DNA of 34,312 bases from an uncultured Prevotellaceae bacterium (GTDB lineage Bacteria; Bacteroidota; Bacteroidia; Bacteroidales; Bacteroidaceae): positions 1 to 34,312 of the forward strand of contig CAMNJY010000007.1 of NCBI GenBank assembly GCA_946541745.1. The letters are read 5' to 3'. Positions within the stretch are counted from its first letter, which is position 1. Each line of letters opens with the position of its first letter. The notes beneath the pieces were generated by a model that saw nothing but the letters and a program-made list of their open reading frames with translations, had not been told where the DNA came from and did no database searches. Shown piece by piece: positions 16,860 through 25,296 of this stretch. The position numbers were made by a program, and so were the translations under genes.

Positions 16860-17732
16860 ATGAAAAAATACTTAGTACCGTTGCTGGCAGTTGTGATACT
16901 GGCATTGCTGGGTGGTGTGGCCTATCTGTCGGTCAACCTGAGTGAACAAAAACAGGTCAATGAGGATATGCAGGAGCTGGCCCGACTCGACAAACAGGAA
17001 ATGGAGAACGAGTATGAGCGCTTCACCTTGCAGTACAGCGAAATGAAGACCAAGATCAACAACGACTCCATCATTGCCCAGCTGACCGAAGAGCAGATGA
17101 AGACGCAGAAGCTGCTGGAAGAGCTGAAGCAGACCAAGGCTAACGACGCGCGAGAGATAACCCGTCTGAAAAAGGAACTGGCAACGGTAAGAGCTGTGTT
17201 GCGCGACTATGTCATACAAATTGACTCGCTGAACCGTCAGAACGAGCGACTGAGGGCAGAGAACACGCACGTCAAGGAGGAACTGGCCCAGCGCAACACC
17301 CAGATTGCCGGCCTGAGCAGCGAGAAGGCATCGCTGTCAGAAAAGGTGGCTATTGCCGCCCAGCTTGATGCCACCAACATTCAGCTGCTGGCCCTGAAGA
17401 AGAACAACAAGCCCGTGAAGAAGATCAAAGACTGCAAGACCATGCAGGTGAGTTTCACTATTACCCGCAACGTGACCGCTGCCAATGGCAACCGCACCGT
17501 TTATGTGCGCATACAGAATCCGGGGGGCAACACGCTCAACGGCGGCGGCACCTTTGCCTACGAAAACCGCAACCTGCAGTACACCATGAAGAAGAGCATA
17601 GAGTACACGGGCGAAGAAACCAGCAGTACCCTCTACTGGCCCGTCACACAGATGCTGGAAGCAGGCGACTACCGCGTGAGCATCTTTGTTGATGGCAATA
17701 TGATAGGTAGCCGCACTTTCTCCTTCAACTGA
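16860..17732 (+). CDS. Membrane-anchored coiled-coil protein with C-terminal beta domain, unknown function
   Basis: This 290-residue protein is not one I can name. Residues about 4-26 (YLVPLLAVVILALLGGVAYL) are a single N-terminal membrane segment or uncleaved signal anchor. Residues about 28-180 are charged, with heptad-like Leu spacing (EEQMKTQKLLEELKQTK, LNRQNERLRAENTHVKEEL), so a long coiled coil is likely. Residues about 190-290 (VSFTITRNVTAANGNRTVYV, YRVSIFVDGNMIGSRTFSFN) look like an immunoglobulin-like beta-sandwich. I recall similar conserved hypothetical proteins in Bacteroidales. It is the first gene behind a full promoter and lies 36 bases before the TolC-like gene, so it may be a periplasmic partner of the exporter. 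That role is inference from position only. Confidence 0.85.
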   Translation: MKKYLVPLLAVVILALLGGVAYLSVNLSEQKQVNEDMQELARLDKQEMENEYERFTLQYSEMKTKINNDSIIAQLTEEQMKTQKLLEELKQTKANDAREITRLKKELATVRAVLRDYVIQIDSLNRQNERLRAENTHVKEELAQRNTQIAGLSSEKASLSEKVAIAAQLDATNIQLLALKKNNKPVKKIKDCKTMQVSFTITRNVTAANGNRTVYVRIQNPGGNTLNGGGTFAYENRNLQYTMKKSIEYTGEETSSTLYWPVTQMLEAGDYRVSIFVDGNMIGSRTFSFN

Positions 17733-17768
17733 GAACTGACAACCGACGATGTTTGAAAACAGAGGACT

Positions 17769-19352
17769 ATGAATAAAACCATTATGATACGCGGAGACTG
17801 GAAAGGAGGATTTCGGAAGGCTGCCTTTTGCCTACAGCTCGCCATCTTCGGTTTCCATGCTTCGCCCTGCTCGGGCCAGAGGCTTTTGTCACTCGACAGC
17901 TGCAGGGCTATGGCCCTTCGCAACAACAAGCAACTGAGCATTGCGAAGGTGAAGCAGGATGTGGCAGCCAACCTGCGACGGTCCGCCCGTACCAAACTGC
18001 TGCCACACATCAGCGCCGTGGGCACCTACGTTCATACCTCAGAGGAGGTGTCCATACTGAATAACGACCAGAAATCGCTGCTCAGCAACCTGGGTACAGG
18101 ACTGGTGCAGGGCGAATTGGGACAGGGGGCCATTCAGGGTGTAACCAGCGCCTTGCAGGAGGTGGGCGGACTGTTAGGCAAGTTGGGTGTGCCACTTCAG
18201 CAAATCCAGGCTATGCAGCAACAGATGCAGCAGCACATGGGGCAGACCGTCGGCGGCATGGAGACCCGGGTCAACGCTGCCGGGCAGAGGGTGGTAGACG
18301 CCTTCCGTACCGACACACGCAACATCTGGGCGGGTTCTATCATGCTCACGCAGCCTATCTTCATGGGCGGCAGCATTGTGGCTCTCAACCGTCTGGCCGA
18401 CATCAACGAGCAGATGGCGCGCAACAGTGCCGACGCCAAAGAGCAGGCCACCATCTATGCTACCGACAAGGCCTACTGGCAGGTGGTCTCGCTGCGCCAC
18501 AAGCAGCGCTTAGCCCAGGCCTACCTTGAGCTGGTCAGGAAACTTGACGACAACGTCCACAAAATGATAGACGAGGGGGTTGCCACCCGCTCCGACGGCC
18601 TGAGTGTCGATGTGAAGGTGAACGAAGCTGAGATGACGCTGACGAAGGTCAACGACGGCCTGGTCTTGTCGCGCATGCTGCTCTGCCAGACCATCGGCCT
18701 GCCGGTCAACGAGCCCATCATCCTGCCTGAGGAGGAAGCCGAAAGCGTGGCCACCGTCACCCTGACTCCCCAGCTCGACATGACTCAGGTGATGGACAAC
18801 CGTCCGGAATTAAAGCAGCTGGCCAACATGACCGACATGTCGCGCCAGGCCACCAACATACTGAAGGCCGGCAACCTGCCCCAGGTAGCGCTGACAGGCG
18901 GCTACGTGGTAAGCAACCCCAATTTGTTCAACGGGTTTGAGAAGAAATTCGACGGCATGTGGAACGTGGGACTGCTGGTGCGAATACCCATCTGGAACTG
19001 GGGCGACGTGATGTACAAAGTACGCGCCTCAAAGGGTGCTACTGCCATTCTGAACCTGGAGATGGCAGAGGCGAAAGAGAAAATAGAGCTGCAAGCCACC
19101 CAAACCGCCTACCAGGTGGAGGAAGCCAACAAGCGGCTGACACTGGCCGAGACCAGCGTCCGCCGGGCTGACGAGAACCTGCGCACGGCGAACCTGGGAT
19201 TCAGCGAGGGTGTCATCACCCCAACCACTGTGATGGAGGCCCAGACTGCCTGGCTGCAGGCCAAGTCGCAGAAGATTGATGCCGAGATTGACGTCCGTCT
19301 GAGCCAGGTGAATCTGCGTAAGGCGATGGGAACGCTTAACATTGAAAATTGA
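17769..19352 (+). CDS. TolC-family outer-membrane efflux protein
   Basis: This 527-residue protein has a hydrophobic N-terminus (about 18-36, signal-like: AFCLQLAIFGFHASPCSG), then LLSLDSCRAMALRNNKQL, the classical opening of the outer-membrane efflux protein family. It has the two long alpha-helical hairpin repeats expected for TolC: one before and one after about residue 275, with AYLELVRKLDDNV in the first, and LQATQTAYQVEEANKRLTLA and NLGFSEGVITPTTVMEAQTA in the second. The Gln- and Gly-rich insert at about 110-165 (LQQIQAMQQQMQQHMG) is unusual and may extend the periplasmic tip. It would form the outer-membrane channel for the HlyD-like adaptor and the two permeases encoded next. The stop codon lies inside a run of ATTGAAA repeats. 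The start is set by AGAGGA seven bases before the ATG. Confidence 0.92.
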   Translation: MNKTIMIRGDWKGGFRKAAFCLQLAIFGFHASPCSGQRLLSLDSCRAMALRNNKQLSIAKVKQDVAANLRRSARTKLLPHISAVGTYVHTSEEVSILNNDQKSLLSNLGTGLVQGELGQGAIQGVTSALQEVGGLLGKLGVPLQQIQAMQQQMQQHMGQTVGGMETRVNAAGQRVVDAFRTDTRNIWAGSIMLTQPIFMGGSIVALNRLADINEQMARNSADAKEQATIYATDKAYWQVVSLRHKQRLAQAYLELVRKLDDNVHKMIDEGVATRSDGLSVDVKVNEAEMTLTKVNDGLVLSRMLLCQTIGLPVNEPIILPEEEAESVATVTLTPQLDMTQVMDNRPELKQLANMTDMSRQATNILKAGNLPQVALTGGYVVSNPNLFNGFEKKFDGMWNVGLLVRIPIWNWGDVMYKVRASKGATAILNLEMAEAKEKIELQATQTAYQVEEANKRLTLAETSVRRADENLRTANLGFSEGVITPTTVMEAQTAWLQAKSQKIDAEIDVRLSQVNLRKAMGTLNIEN

Positions 19353-19373
19353 AAAATTGAAAATTGAAGATTG
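19341..19373 (+). repeat. Heptanucleotide tandem repeat spanning the tolC-like stop codon
   Basis: Four ATTGAAA-type units (one with an extra A, the last ATTGAAG, then ATTG) run through the last codons and TGA stop of the TolC-like gene and into the 48-base gap before the adaptor gene. The last residues of the protein (NIEN) are encoded by the repeat. Confidence 0.75.
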
Positions 19374-19400
19374 TAAATCGTAAAATAGTAAATAATACTT

Positions 19401-20390
19401 ATGGTTTCATCAGCAAAACAACAGCATAACAACATATTGCTCGCCATTCTGGGCTTTGTGGCAGTAGTGATTATCGTGGCCCTGATAGGGTTCTTTACCT
19501 TGGGACGCGACCCCGAAGTGATGCAAGGACAAGTGGAAGTTTCAGAATACAGGGTGTCGAGCAAAGTGCCTGGACGCATCCTTGAAATCAGGGTCAAGGA
19601 GGGCGACTACGTCAAGGCCGGCGATACGCTGGTCATCCTCGACGCCCCGGAGGTACGTGCCAAGATGGAACAGGCCCGGGGGGCTGAGGAGGCTGCCTCG
19701 GCACTGGAGCTGAAGGCCAGGAACGGTGCTCGCAATGAGCAGATACAGGGTGCCTATCAGGTGTACCAGCAGGCGAAGGCCGGTCTCGAGATAGCCGAGA
19801 AATCATACAAGCGCATTCAGCGGCTCTTCGACGAGGGTGTCATGTCGGCACAGAAACGCGACGAGGTGTTTGCCCAGTACAAGGCGATGGAGGCTCAGTG
19901 CAAGGCTGCCAAGAGCCAGTATGACATGGCCGTCAACGGTGCGCGTCAGGAGGACAAACTGGCCGCCCAGGCTCAGGTGAACCGTGCTAAGGGAGCTGTC
20001 AACGAGGTGACCTCATACATTCATGAGACCGTACAGGTGGCACAGATGGAGGGTGAGGTCAGCACCGTCTATCCCAAGGTAGGCGAGCTGGTAGGTACGG
20101 GTTCGCCCATCATGACCATCTCCATGCTCGACGACATGTGGGGAACGTTTAACGTGCGCGAAGACCAACTCGGCGGCATGAACGTAGGCACGGAGTTTAC
20201 AGCCTTTGTCCCTGCCTTCAACAAGGACATCAGGATGAAGGTCTACTACATGAAGGATCAGGGCAGCTATGCCGTCTGGAAGGCTACCAAAGCCAATGGG
20301 CAATACGACCTGAAAACCTTTGAAGTCAAAGCCCGCCCCGTCAACAAGGTTGAGGGTCTCCGTCCGGGCATGTCGCTCGTGGTGAAGTGA
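19401..20390 (+). CDS. HlyD-family periplasmic adaptor (membrane fusion protein)
   Basis: This 329-residue protein has one N-terminal membrane anchor (about 12-33: LLAILGFVAVVIIVALIGFF). A half lipoyl domain (about 43-85) contains VSSKVPGRILEIRVKEGDYVKAGDTLVIL. A long alpha-helical hairpin (about 90-205) has SYKRIQRLFDEGVMSAQKRDE at its turn. The second lipoyl half and beta-barrel contain GEVSTVYPKVGELVGTGSPIMTI and PGMSLVVK at the end. This matches adaptors of YbhG/YhiI type that work with ABC-2 permeases and TolC. The stop overlaps the next gene start (GTG at 20387), indicating translational coupling. The gene lies between the TolC-like and permease genes. Confidence 0.92.
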   Translation: MVSSAKQQHNNILLAILGFVAVVIIVALIGFFTLGRDPEVMQGQVEVSEYRVSSKVPGRILEIRVKEGDYVKAGDTLVILDAPEVRAKMEQARGAEEAASALELKARNGARNEQIQGAYQVYQQAKAGLEIAEKSYKRIQRLFDEGVMSAQKRDEVFAQYKAMEAQCKAAKSQYDMAVNGARQEDKLAAQAQVNRAKGAVNEVTSYIHETVQVAQMEGEVSTVYPKVGELVGTGSPIMTISMLDDMWGTFNVREDQLGGMNVGTEFTAFVPAFNKDIRMKVYYMKDQGSYAVWKATKANGQYDLKTFEVKARPVNKVEGLRPGMSLVVK

Positions 20391-21577
20391 AAACGGCACA
20401 GACGAAGGTGAATATATTGCTTCAGATATGGCAGGTATGTGTCCGTGAGATGCGCATTCTCTGGAAGAATCCCATCTACGGCTTCTGCATGGTGGTGTTC
20501 CCAATCATGGTAGTCGTCTTTTTTACCACCTTGATGGAAAAGGGCGTACCTGAGGATTTGCCTATCGGTGTGGTCGATGCCGACAACACGTCGACCACGC
20601 GTGCCCTGCTGCGGCGCCTGGACGCTTTTCAGTCTACGCGCACGGTCAACAGTTATCCCACCGTGACTGAGGCCCGCCACGCCATACAGAGAAACGAGAT
20701 CAACGGTTTCATTTACTTCCCCAAGGGTACCACAGAGAAACTGCTGTCCAGCCGCCAGCCAAAAATATCATACTATTACAGCCTGGCCGCCAAGATGCCC
20801 GGGGCGCTGGTGATGAAGGACCTGAAGGTGATTTCCACCCTGGGGTCGGCTGCCGTGGGTCAGGCCACCCTCCGTGCCCGAGGGGCTACCGACGGCCAGA
20901 TACAGACCTTCCTACAGCCCATAGCCATCGACCTGCACATGGTGGCCAATCCCTGGTCCAACTATAACGTCTACCTGTCAACAGTCTTCGTGCCGGGAAT
21001 TTTCATGCTCTTCATCTTCCTCATCACGGCCTACAGCATCGGTACCGAGCTAAAGTTCGGACGCTCCAAGGAGTGGCTCCACATGGCCGGCGACAACATG
21101 ATGGTAGCCCTGACAGGCAAGCTACTGCCTCAGATGCTCATCTGGATGGCCATCTTCCTCGGCTACGAGTATTACATCTACGGCGTGCTCCACTTCCCCT
21201 TTGAGGGCAGCGCCTGGACAGTCATACTCCTCGGCCTGACAGGTGTCCTCGCCTCTCAGGGATTCGGCATCTTCGCCTTCGGACTGCTGCCCTCACTGCG
21301 CATGTCCATGAGCATTTGCTCCCTGTGGGCAGTGCTGTCCATGTCGATGGCCGGGTCGGCCTTTCCCGTCATGGCCATGGACAGCCCTCTGCAGTCGCTG
21401 TCGTGGCTCTTTCCTCTGCGCCACTACTACATGGTCTATCAGGTAGCCGTGTTCAACGGGTTCCCCCTGCTTGAAGCCTGGTTCCACTTAGCGGCCCTGG
21501 CGGGTTTTATGCTACTGCCCTGGCCCGTCATAGGTAAAATCAAAAACGCCATGCTGAATTATGTCTATATTCCGTAA
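20387..21577 (+). CDS. ABC-2-type exporter permease, first of two
   Basis: This 396-residue inner-membrane protein has one membrane segment near the N-terminus (about 30-50: YGFCMVVFPIMVVVFFTTL), a periplasmic domain of about 140 residues (VPEDLPIGVVDADNTSTTRALLRR...) and a bundle of five or so membrane segments from about 200 to the end. It has the YhhJ/YbhR-like layout of the ABC-2 membrane family and should form half of a transport pore. The GTG start overlaps the adaptor stop by 4 bases, and the 3' end overlaps the next permease gene by 17 bases. No ATP-binding subunit is encoded in this operon. The translocated substrate is unknown; drugs, lipids or cell-envelope products are typical for relatives. 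Confidence 0.9.
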   Translation: MKTAQTKVNILLQIWQVCVREMRILWKNPIYGFCMVVFPIMVVVFFTTLMEKGVPEDLPIGVVDADNTSTTRALLRRLDAFQSTRTVNSYPTVTEARHAIQRNEINGFIYFPKGTTEKLLSSRQPKISYYYSLAAKMPGALVMKDLKVISTLGSAAVGQATLRARGATDGQIQTFLQPIAIDLHMVANPWSNYNVYLSTVFVPGIFMLFIFLITAYSIGTELKFGRSKEWLHMAGDNMMVALTGKLLPQMLIWMAIFLGYEYYIYGVLHFPFEGSAWTVILLGLTGVLASQGFGIFAFGLLPSLRMSMSICSLWAVLSMSMAGSAFPVMAMDSPLQSLSWLFPLRHYYMVYQVAVFNGFPLLEAWFHLAALAGFMLLPWPVIGKIKNAMLNYVYIP

Positions 21578-22835
21578 CATAGCCGAAACAGTCAGCGATG
21601 CAGCCTACATCTGGAGGCAGGAGATGCGCCAGGTTGTCCGCGACGAGGGGGTGCTCATATTCTTCATCCTCGTGCCGCTGGCCTACCCCCTGCTCTATTC
21701 ATGGATATATAACAATGAGGTGGTGCGCGACGTGCCCGTCGTCGTAGTCGATGACAGCCACTCTGAACTTTCGCGCCGGTTCACCCGCATGTGCGACGCT
21801 TCGCCCGACGTACGGGTACTCTGCCACGCTGCCGACATGGACGAGGCACAGTCGCTGGTCAGCCGCCAACTGGCCAAGGGTATCTACCATATACCCTCTG
21901 AGTTCGACTACAACATCAGCCGCATGGAGCAGGCCACCGTCGGCGTCTATTGCGACATGAGCCTGATGCTCACCTACCAGGCCATCTACCAGACGGCTGT
22001 CAGCGTTACCCAGACCATGGGTGCCGCCATACAGACCAAGCTGTCACACCCCTACACCCGGCGCGAGGCAGCCATAGGCGTACAGCCCCTGGCGGTCGAC
22101 GAGGTGCCCCTCTTCAATCCTTCAGGGGGCTACGGCTCGTCCATACTTCCGGCCGTCCTGATGCTTATCCTGCAGCAGACGCTGGTACTCGGCATAGGCC
22201 TCTCGGCCGGTACGGCCCGCGAAACCAACCGCTACCATGAACTCATACCCATCGACCGCCACTATCAGGGCATTTGCCGCATCATCGGGGGCAAGTTCCT
22301 CTGCTATTTCATGATTTACGCCGTCATGGGGGCCTATCTGACGCTGGTTGTCCCCCGGATGTTCTCCTTCCCCCAGCTGGCCCGCTGGCATGATCTGCTG
22401 CTGCTGATGCTGCCTTACGTCATAGCCTGCATCTTCTTCGGCATGATAGTGTCGTGTATCGTGCGCTACCGCGAGAATGTCATGCTGCTCATCGTATTCG
22501 TCTCCATACCCCTGCTCTTCCTTACCGGCATCAGCTGGCCGCAGAGCAGCATCCCCAACTTCTGGCAGAGCATCTCGTGGCTGTTCCCCTCCACCTTCGG
22601 CGTCAGGGCCTACGTACGTATGAACACCATGGGTGCCACCTTCTCTGACGTCATGCTGGAGTACCACGCCCTTTGGGGCCAGGTGCTTGCCTACTTTGTC
22701 GTCACGAGCCTGGTCTATCGCCACCAGATCGTAAGGTCACGCTCCCACGCGCTCGAACGGCTCGACCGCATAGGCCGCAAGCTCGAGGTGGTAGAGCAAA
22801 TCAGAAAGCGCAAGGCGAAGTCATTGCCATCTTAA
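21561..22835 (+). CDS. ABC-2-type exporter permease, second of two
   Basis: This 424-residue inner-membrane protein has the same architecture as its neighbour: a first membrane segment at about 34-50 (GVLIFFILVPLAYPLLYSWIY), a periplasmic domain with VPVVVVDDSHSELSRRFTRM, and a C-terminal membrane bundle containing FLCYFMIYAVMGAYLTLVV and LLIVFVSIPLLFLTGISWP. Its tail is basic (RKLEVVEQIRKRKAKSLPS). Two different permeases probably form a heterodimer. It overlaps the upstream permease gene by 17 bases. After its stop there is no gene for an ATPase; the next gene, ilvC, has its own promoter. Confidence 0.9.
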   Translation: MSIFRNIAETVSDAAYIWRQEMRQVVRDEGVLIFFILVPLAYPLLYSWIYNNEVVRDVPVVVVDDSHSELSRRFTRMCDASPDVRVLCHAADMDEAQSLVSRQLAKGIYHIPSEFDYNISRMEQATVGVYCDMSLMLTYQAIYQTAVSVTQTMGAAIQTKLSHPYTRREAAIGVQPLAVDEVPLFNPSGGYGSSILPAVLMLILQQTLVLGIGLSAGTARETNRYHELIPIDRHYQGICRIIGGKFLCYFMIYAVMGAYLTLVVPRMFSFPQLARWHDLLLLMLPYVIACIFFGMIVSCIVRYRENVMLLIVFVSIPLLFLTGISWPQSSIPNFWQSISWLFPSTFGVRAYVRMNTMGATFSDVMLEYHALWGQVLAYFVVTSLVYRHQIVRSRSHALERLDRIGRKLEVVEQIRKRKAKSLPS

Positions 22836-22881
22836 AAATACGGAGAAATTGAGGGCCGAAACATGAATATTTGTTATTTTA

Positions 22882-22913
22882 TTTGGCCGTGTCGTTACAA
22901 TTTGCTATCTTTG
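22882..22913 (+). promoter_or_regulatory. Complete Bacteroidetes promoter of ilvC
   Basis: TTTG at 22882-22885, a 20-base spacer and TATCTTTG at 22906-22913 give a full consensus promoter about 52 bases before the ilvC start. I see no leader-peptide attenuator in the short leader. Confidence 0.8.
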
Positions 22914-22965
22914 CGCCGTTTTTCAGTTGAACAAGTGTAACATTTTAATATTTTAAAAAGCAACT

Positions 22966-24015
22966 ATGGCAGAAATGAATTTTGGTGGCGTCGTCGAGAC
23001 CGTAGTCACCAGCAAAGAGTTCTCACTCGAGAAAGCACGTGAAGTATTAAAAGATGAGGTCATCGCCGTCATCGGCTACGGCGTACAGGGCCCCGGACAG
23101 GCTTGCAACCTGCGCGACAACGGCTTCAACGTCATCGTTGGCCAGCGCCAGGGCAAGACCTATGACAAGGCCGTGGCCGACGGCTGGGTGCCCGGCAAGA
23201 CCCTCTTTAGCATTGAGGAGGCCGCCGAGAAGGGCACCATCCTGTGCATGCTGCTTTCCGACGCAGGACAGATTCAGCAGTGGCCCACCATCAAGCAATA
23301 CCTCAAGCCCGGCAAGACCCTCTACTACAGCCACGGCTTTGCCATCAACTGGAGCGACCGCACGGGGGTCATTCCTCCCAAGGACGTCGATGTCATTATG
23401 GTGGCCCCCAAGGGCAGCGGCACCTCGCTGCGCACCATGTTCTGCGAGGGGCGCGGCCTGAACTGCTCCTATGCCGTCTATCAGGACGCCACGGGCCATG
23501 CCAAGGAGAAGACGCTGGCCTTCGGCATAGGCATAGGCGCCGGCTACATGTTTGAGACCACCTTCGAGCGCGAGGCTACCAGCGACCTCACCGGCGAGCG
23601 CGGCTCGCTCATGGGAGCCATCCAGGGACTGCTCCTGGCCCAGTATGAGGTGCTGCGCGAACACGGCCACTCACCCTCGGAGGCCTTCAACGAGACCGTA
23701 GAGGAACTCACCCAGAGCCTTGGCCCGCTGTTCGGCGCAAAGGGCATGGACTGGATGTATGCCAACTGCTCAACCACCGCTCAGCGCGGCGCCCTCGACT
23801 GGGCTCCCCGCTTCCACGATGCCATCAAGCCCGTAATGGAGTGGCTCTACTACTCCGTGCTCACCGGCAACGAGGCTCAGATTACCATCGACGCCAACTC
23901 CAAGCCCGACTACCGCGCCGGACTGGAGAAAGAGCTCGAGGCCATGCGCAACCAGGAAATGTGGCGCGCCGGCGAGACCGTGCGCAAGCTGCGTCCCGAG
24001 AATCAGGACATCTGA
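22966..24015 (+). CDS. ilvC: Ketol-acid reductoisomerase
   Basis: This 349-residue enzyme converts acetolactate and acetohydroxybutyrate to dihydroxy acids with NAD(P)H and Mg2+ in valine and isoleucine synthesis. The Rossmann motif is GYGVQGPGQ (37-45), where most bacterial enzymes have GYGSQGHA. The C-terminal metal-binding helices start at SDLTGERG (D207, E211). The wording VAPKGSGTSLR, FNETVEELTQSLGPLFG, RGALDWAPRF and the ending VRKLRPENQ are close to what I recall of fungal mitochondrial Ilv5, more than to Escherichia coli IlvC. It has a full promoter and its own strong terminator, so it is probably monocistronic. The assignment is certain; cofactor preference is not readable. Confidence 0.96.
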   Translation: MAEMNFGGVVETVVTSKEFSLEKAREVLKDEVIAVIGYGVQGPGQACNLRDNGFNVIVGQRQGKTYDKAVADGWVPGKTLFSIEEAAEKGTILCMLLSDAGQIQQWPTIKQYLKPGKTLYYSHGFAINWSDRTGVIPPKDVDVIMVAPKGSGTSLRTMFCEGRGLNCSYAVYQDATGHAKEKTLAFGIGIGAGYMFETTFEREATSDLTGERGSLMGAIQGLLLAQYEVLREHGHSPSEAFNETVEELTQSLGPLFGAKGMDWMYANCSTTAQRGALDWAPRFHDAIKPVMEWLYYSVLTGNEAQITIDANSKPDYRAGLEKELEAMRNQEMWRAGETVRKLRPENQDI

Positions 24016-24038
24016 TTATTACAAGTAATATAGACAAG

Positions 24039-24084
24039 AATCGCCGCTTTCAGCAGTGTTTGCTGCTGAAAGCGGCGATTTTTC
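24039..24084 (+). terminator. Near-perfect rho-independent terminator of ilvC
   Basis: An 18-bp perfect stem (24039-24056 with 24063-24080, core CGCCGCTTTCAGCAG) around a 6-base loop is followed by TTT and C. It starts 24 bases after the ilvC stop. Because the outer stem begins with AA opposite TT, it may also work weakly in the other direction. Confidence 0.92.
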
Positions 24085-24183
24085 GGTCATGAAACATGAC
24101 AAACATCTGCCCATTGCCGTGGCACTGTTTTTGAGGGGTAACAAAAAAAATGAAAAAGTCCTATTGTCAAGATGACAGAAACA

Positions 24184-25215
24184 TCAGTCGCTGCCAAAAA
24201 GCCAGCGGGCCAGGAAGGGACTATAGCGAATGACACGGCTGGCCAACAGGCTCAGGGCTACTACCGGTAAAGCTACGCCCAAGGCAGCAAGAGCTTCTAC
24301 AAGGTGGCTGTCATAAGCCAGCAGCTGAGGACTGTAAGCTACGAGGAAACGGGGCAGAAAGAAGTAGTGAAGCAGGTAGATGTCGAGGGTGCGTCTGCCG
24401 ATGAACGGCAGGGGGCGGCAAAGGGCGAGGCCGGAGCAGCGGTGCCAGCAATGACGGAAAAGGGTGAACACCAGCGTCAGCCCGGAGACGCCGCCGACAG
24501 CAAAGGCCAGGAAAGCCGCCGCAGCGCTCTCAGTACGGGGCAAAGCGGCGACACTGACGAAGGCCAGCCCCACCAACAGCACGACAAGGGGACGGGATGT
24601 AAGCTGAAGGAAAAGGTCGGCATGGCGTTTGGCCCAGGTGCCGAGGAAGAAGAACAGATAGTAGCGCCAAGTCATAAAGCTGAGAAAGCCCAGCGCATAC
24701 CTGAGATACTGAACGCAGGACAGCGCGCGAGGAGCCTCCCACAGAACGGTCTGCAGGCGACTGAAGTAGACGTCGTAGCAGAACGCTGCCACCGAGACCA
24801 ACAGCGCAAAGACCAGAGCGAAACGCTTGAGGAAACGCTCGGAGAAGATGCAGAGCAGGAAGAACTCAAACAGCACAAAAGTAAACCAGTAACCGCCCTT
24901 AGTAGCCCCCAGCCTGGAAAAGAACAGCGGCGGTGGCGCCAGCAGCAGCAGAAAGACGAAAGTTGGCACCACCTGGACCCTGAATTTGCGCCTGATGACA
25001 GCCCACGTCTCAACACCGCTCCACTGGCGCCCCACCTTCTCAAACAGCCACCCGCTGATAAAGAAGAAGCAAGGCAGGCGGAAAAGAAAAAGCACGTCGT
25101 TGCCCCCCATGGCCGGACTGCCGAAACAGAAGCCACAGACATGGGAGTAGACCACAAGAATCATGGTACACCCCCGCATGGCATCGATATACTCTATACG
25201 CTGAGTGGTCTTCAT
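24184..25215 (-). CDS. Acyltransferase family 3 integral membrane protein
   Basis: This 343-residue protein starts MKTTQRIEYIDAMRGCTMIL with YSHVCG in the first membrane segment; the YIDAMRG opening and the His in or near that segment are hallmarks of the acyltransferase-3 (OatA/OafB-like) family. About ten hydrophobic segments follow, with a conserved-looking FFFISGWLFEK region and RTLDIYLLHYFFLPRF near the C-terminus. Such proteins move acetyl or other acyl groups onto sugars of polysaccharides, peptidoglycan or lipids. A longer frame begins at 25269, but its extra 18 residues come from the hairpin region at 25230-25264 and do not look like family sequence, so I start at 25215. It is transcribed in the same direction as the ACT and paaK genes. 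The target molecule is not readable. Confidence 0.88.
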   Translation of the reverse strand: MKTTQRIEYIDAMRGCTMILVVYSHVCGFCFGSPAMGGNDVLFLFRLPCFFFISGWLFEKVGRQWSGVETWAVIRRKFRVQVVPTFVFLLLLAPPPLFFSRLGATKGGYWFTFVLFEFFLLCIFSERFLKRFALVFALLVSVAAFCYDVYFSRLQTVLWEAPRALSCVQYLRYALGFLSFMTWRYYLFFFLGTWAKRHADLFLQLTSRPLVVLLVGLAFVSVAALPRTESAAAAFLAFAVGGVSGLTLVFTLFRHCWHRCSGLALCRPLPFIGRRTLDIYLLHYFFLPRFLVAYSPQLLAYDSHLVEALAALGVALPVVALSLLASRVIRYSPFLARWLFGSD

Positions 25216-25229
25216 CAGGCTGGCAAACA

Positions 25230-25264
25230 AGCCTCTCCCACCTTGTTCACAGGCAGGAGAGGCT
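25230..25264 (-). terminator. Hairpin between the ACT gene and the acyltransferase gene
   Basis: A 9-bp perfect stem (AGCCTCTCC with GGAGAGGCT) around a 17-base loop lies 33 bases after the ACT-protein stop. On the minus strand it is followed by TTGTTTG, a weak T tract. It ends 14 bases before the chosen acyltransferase ATG, so it may end or attenuate the paaK transcript, or hide the ribosome-binding GGGAGAGG in its stem. Confidence 0.5.
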
Positions 25265-25296
25265 GTCAATAATACGCAAGAAAAACAATCCCCAGG

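Noticed and set aside
24165..24177. Small hairpin TGTCA-AGA-TGACA after the acyltransferase gene
   Set aside because: The 5-bp stem is too short to support a terminator call, although a T-rich stretch follows on the minus strand.
24304..25272. 322-residue plus-strand open frame opposite the acyltransferase gene
   Set aside because: Its product is hydrophilic, rich in Gln, Glu and Lys, with no family motif. The minus frame gives a clear acyltransferase-3 membrane protein.
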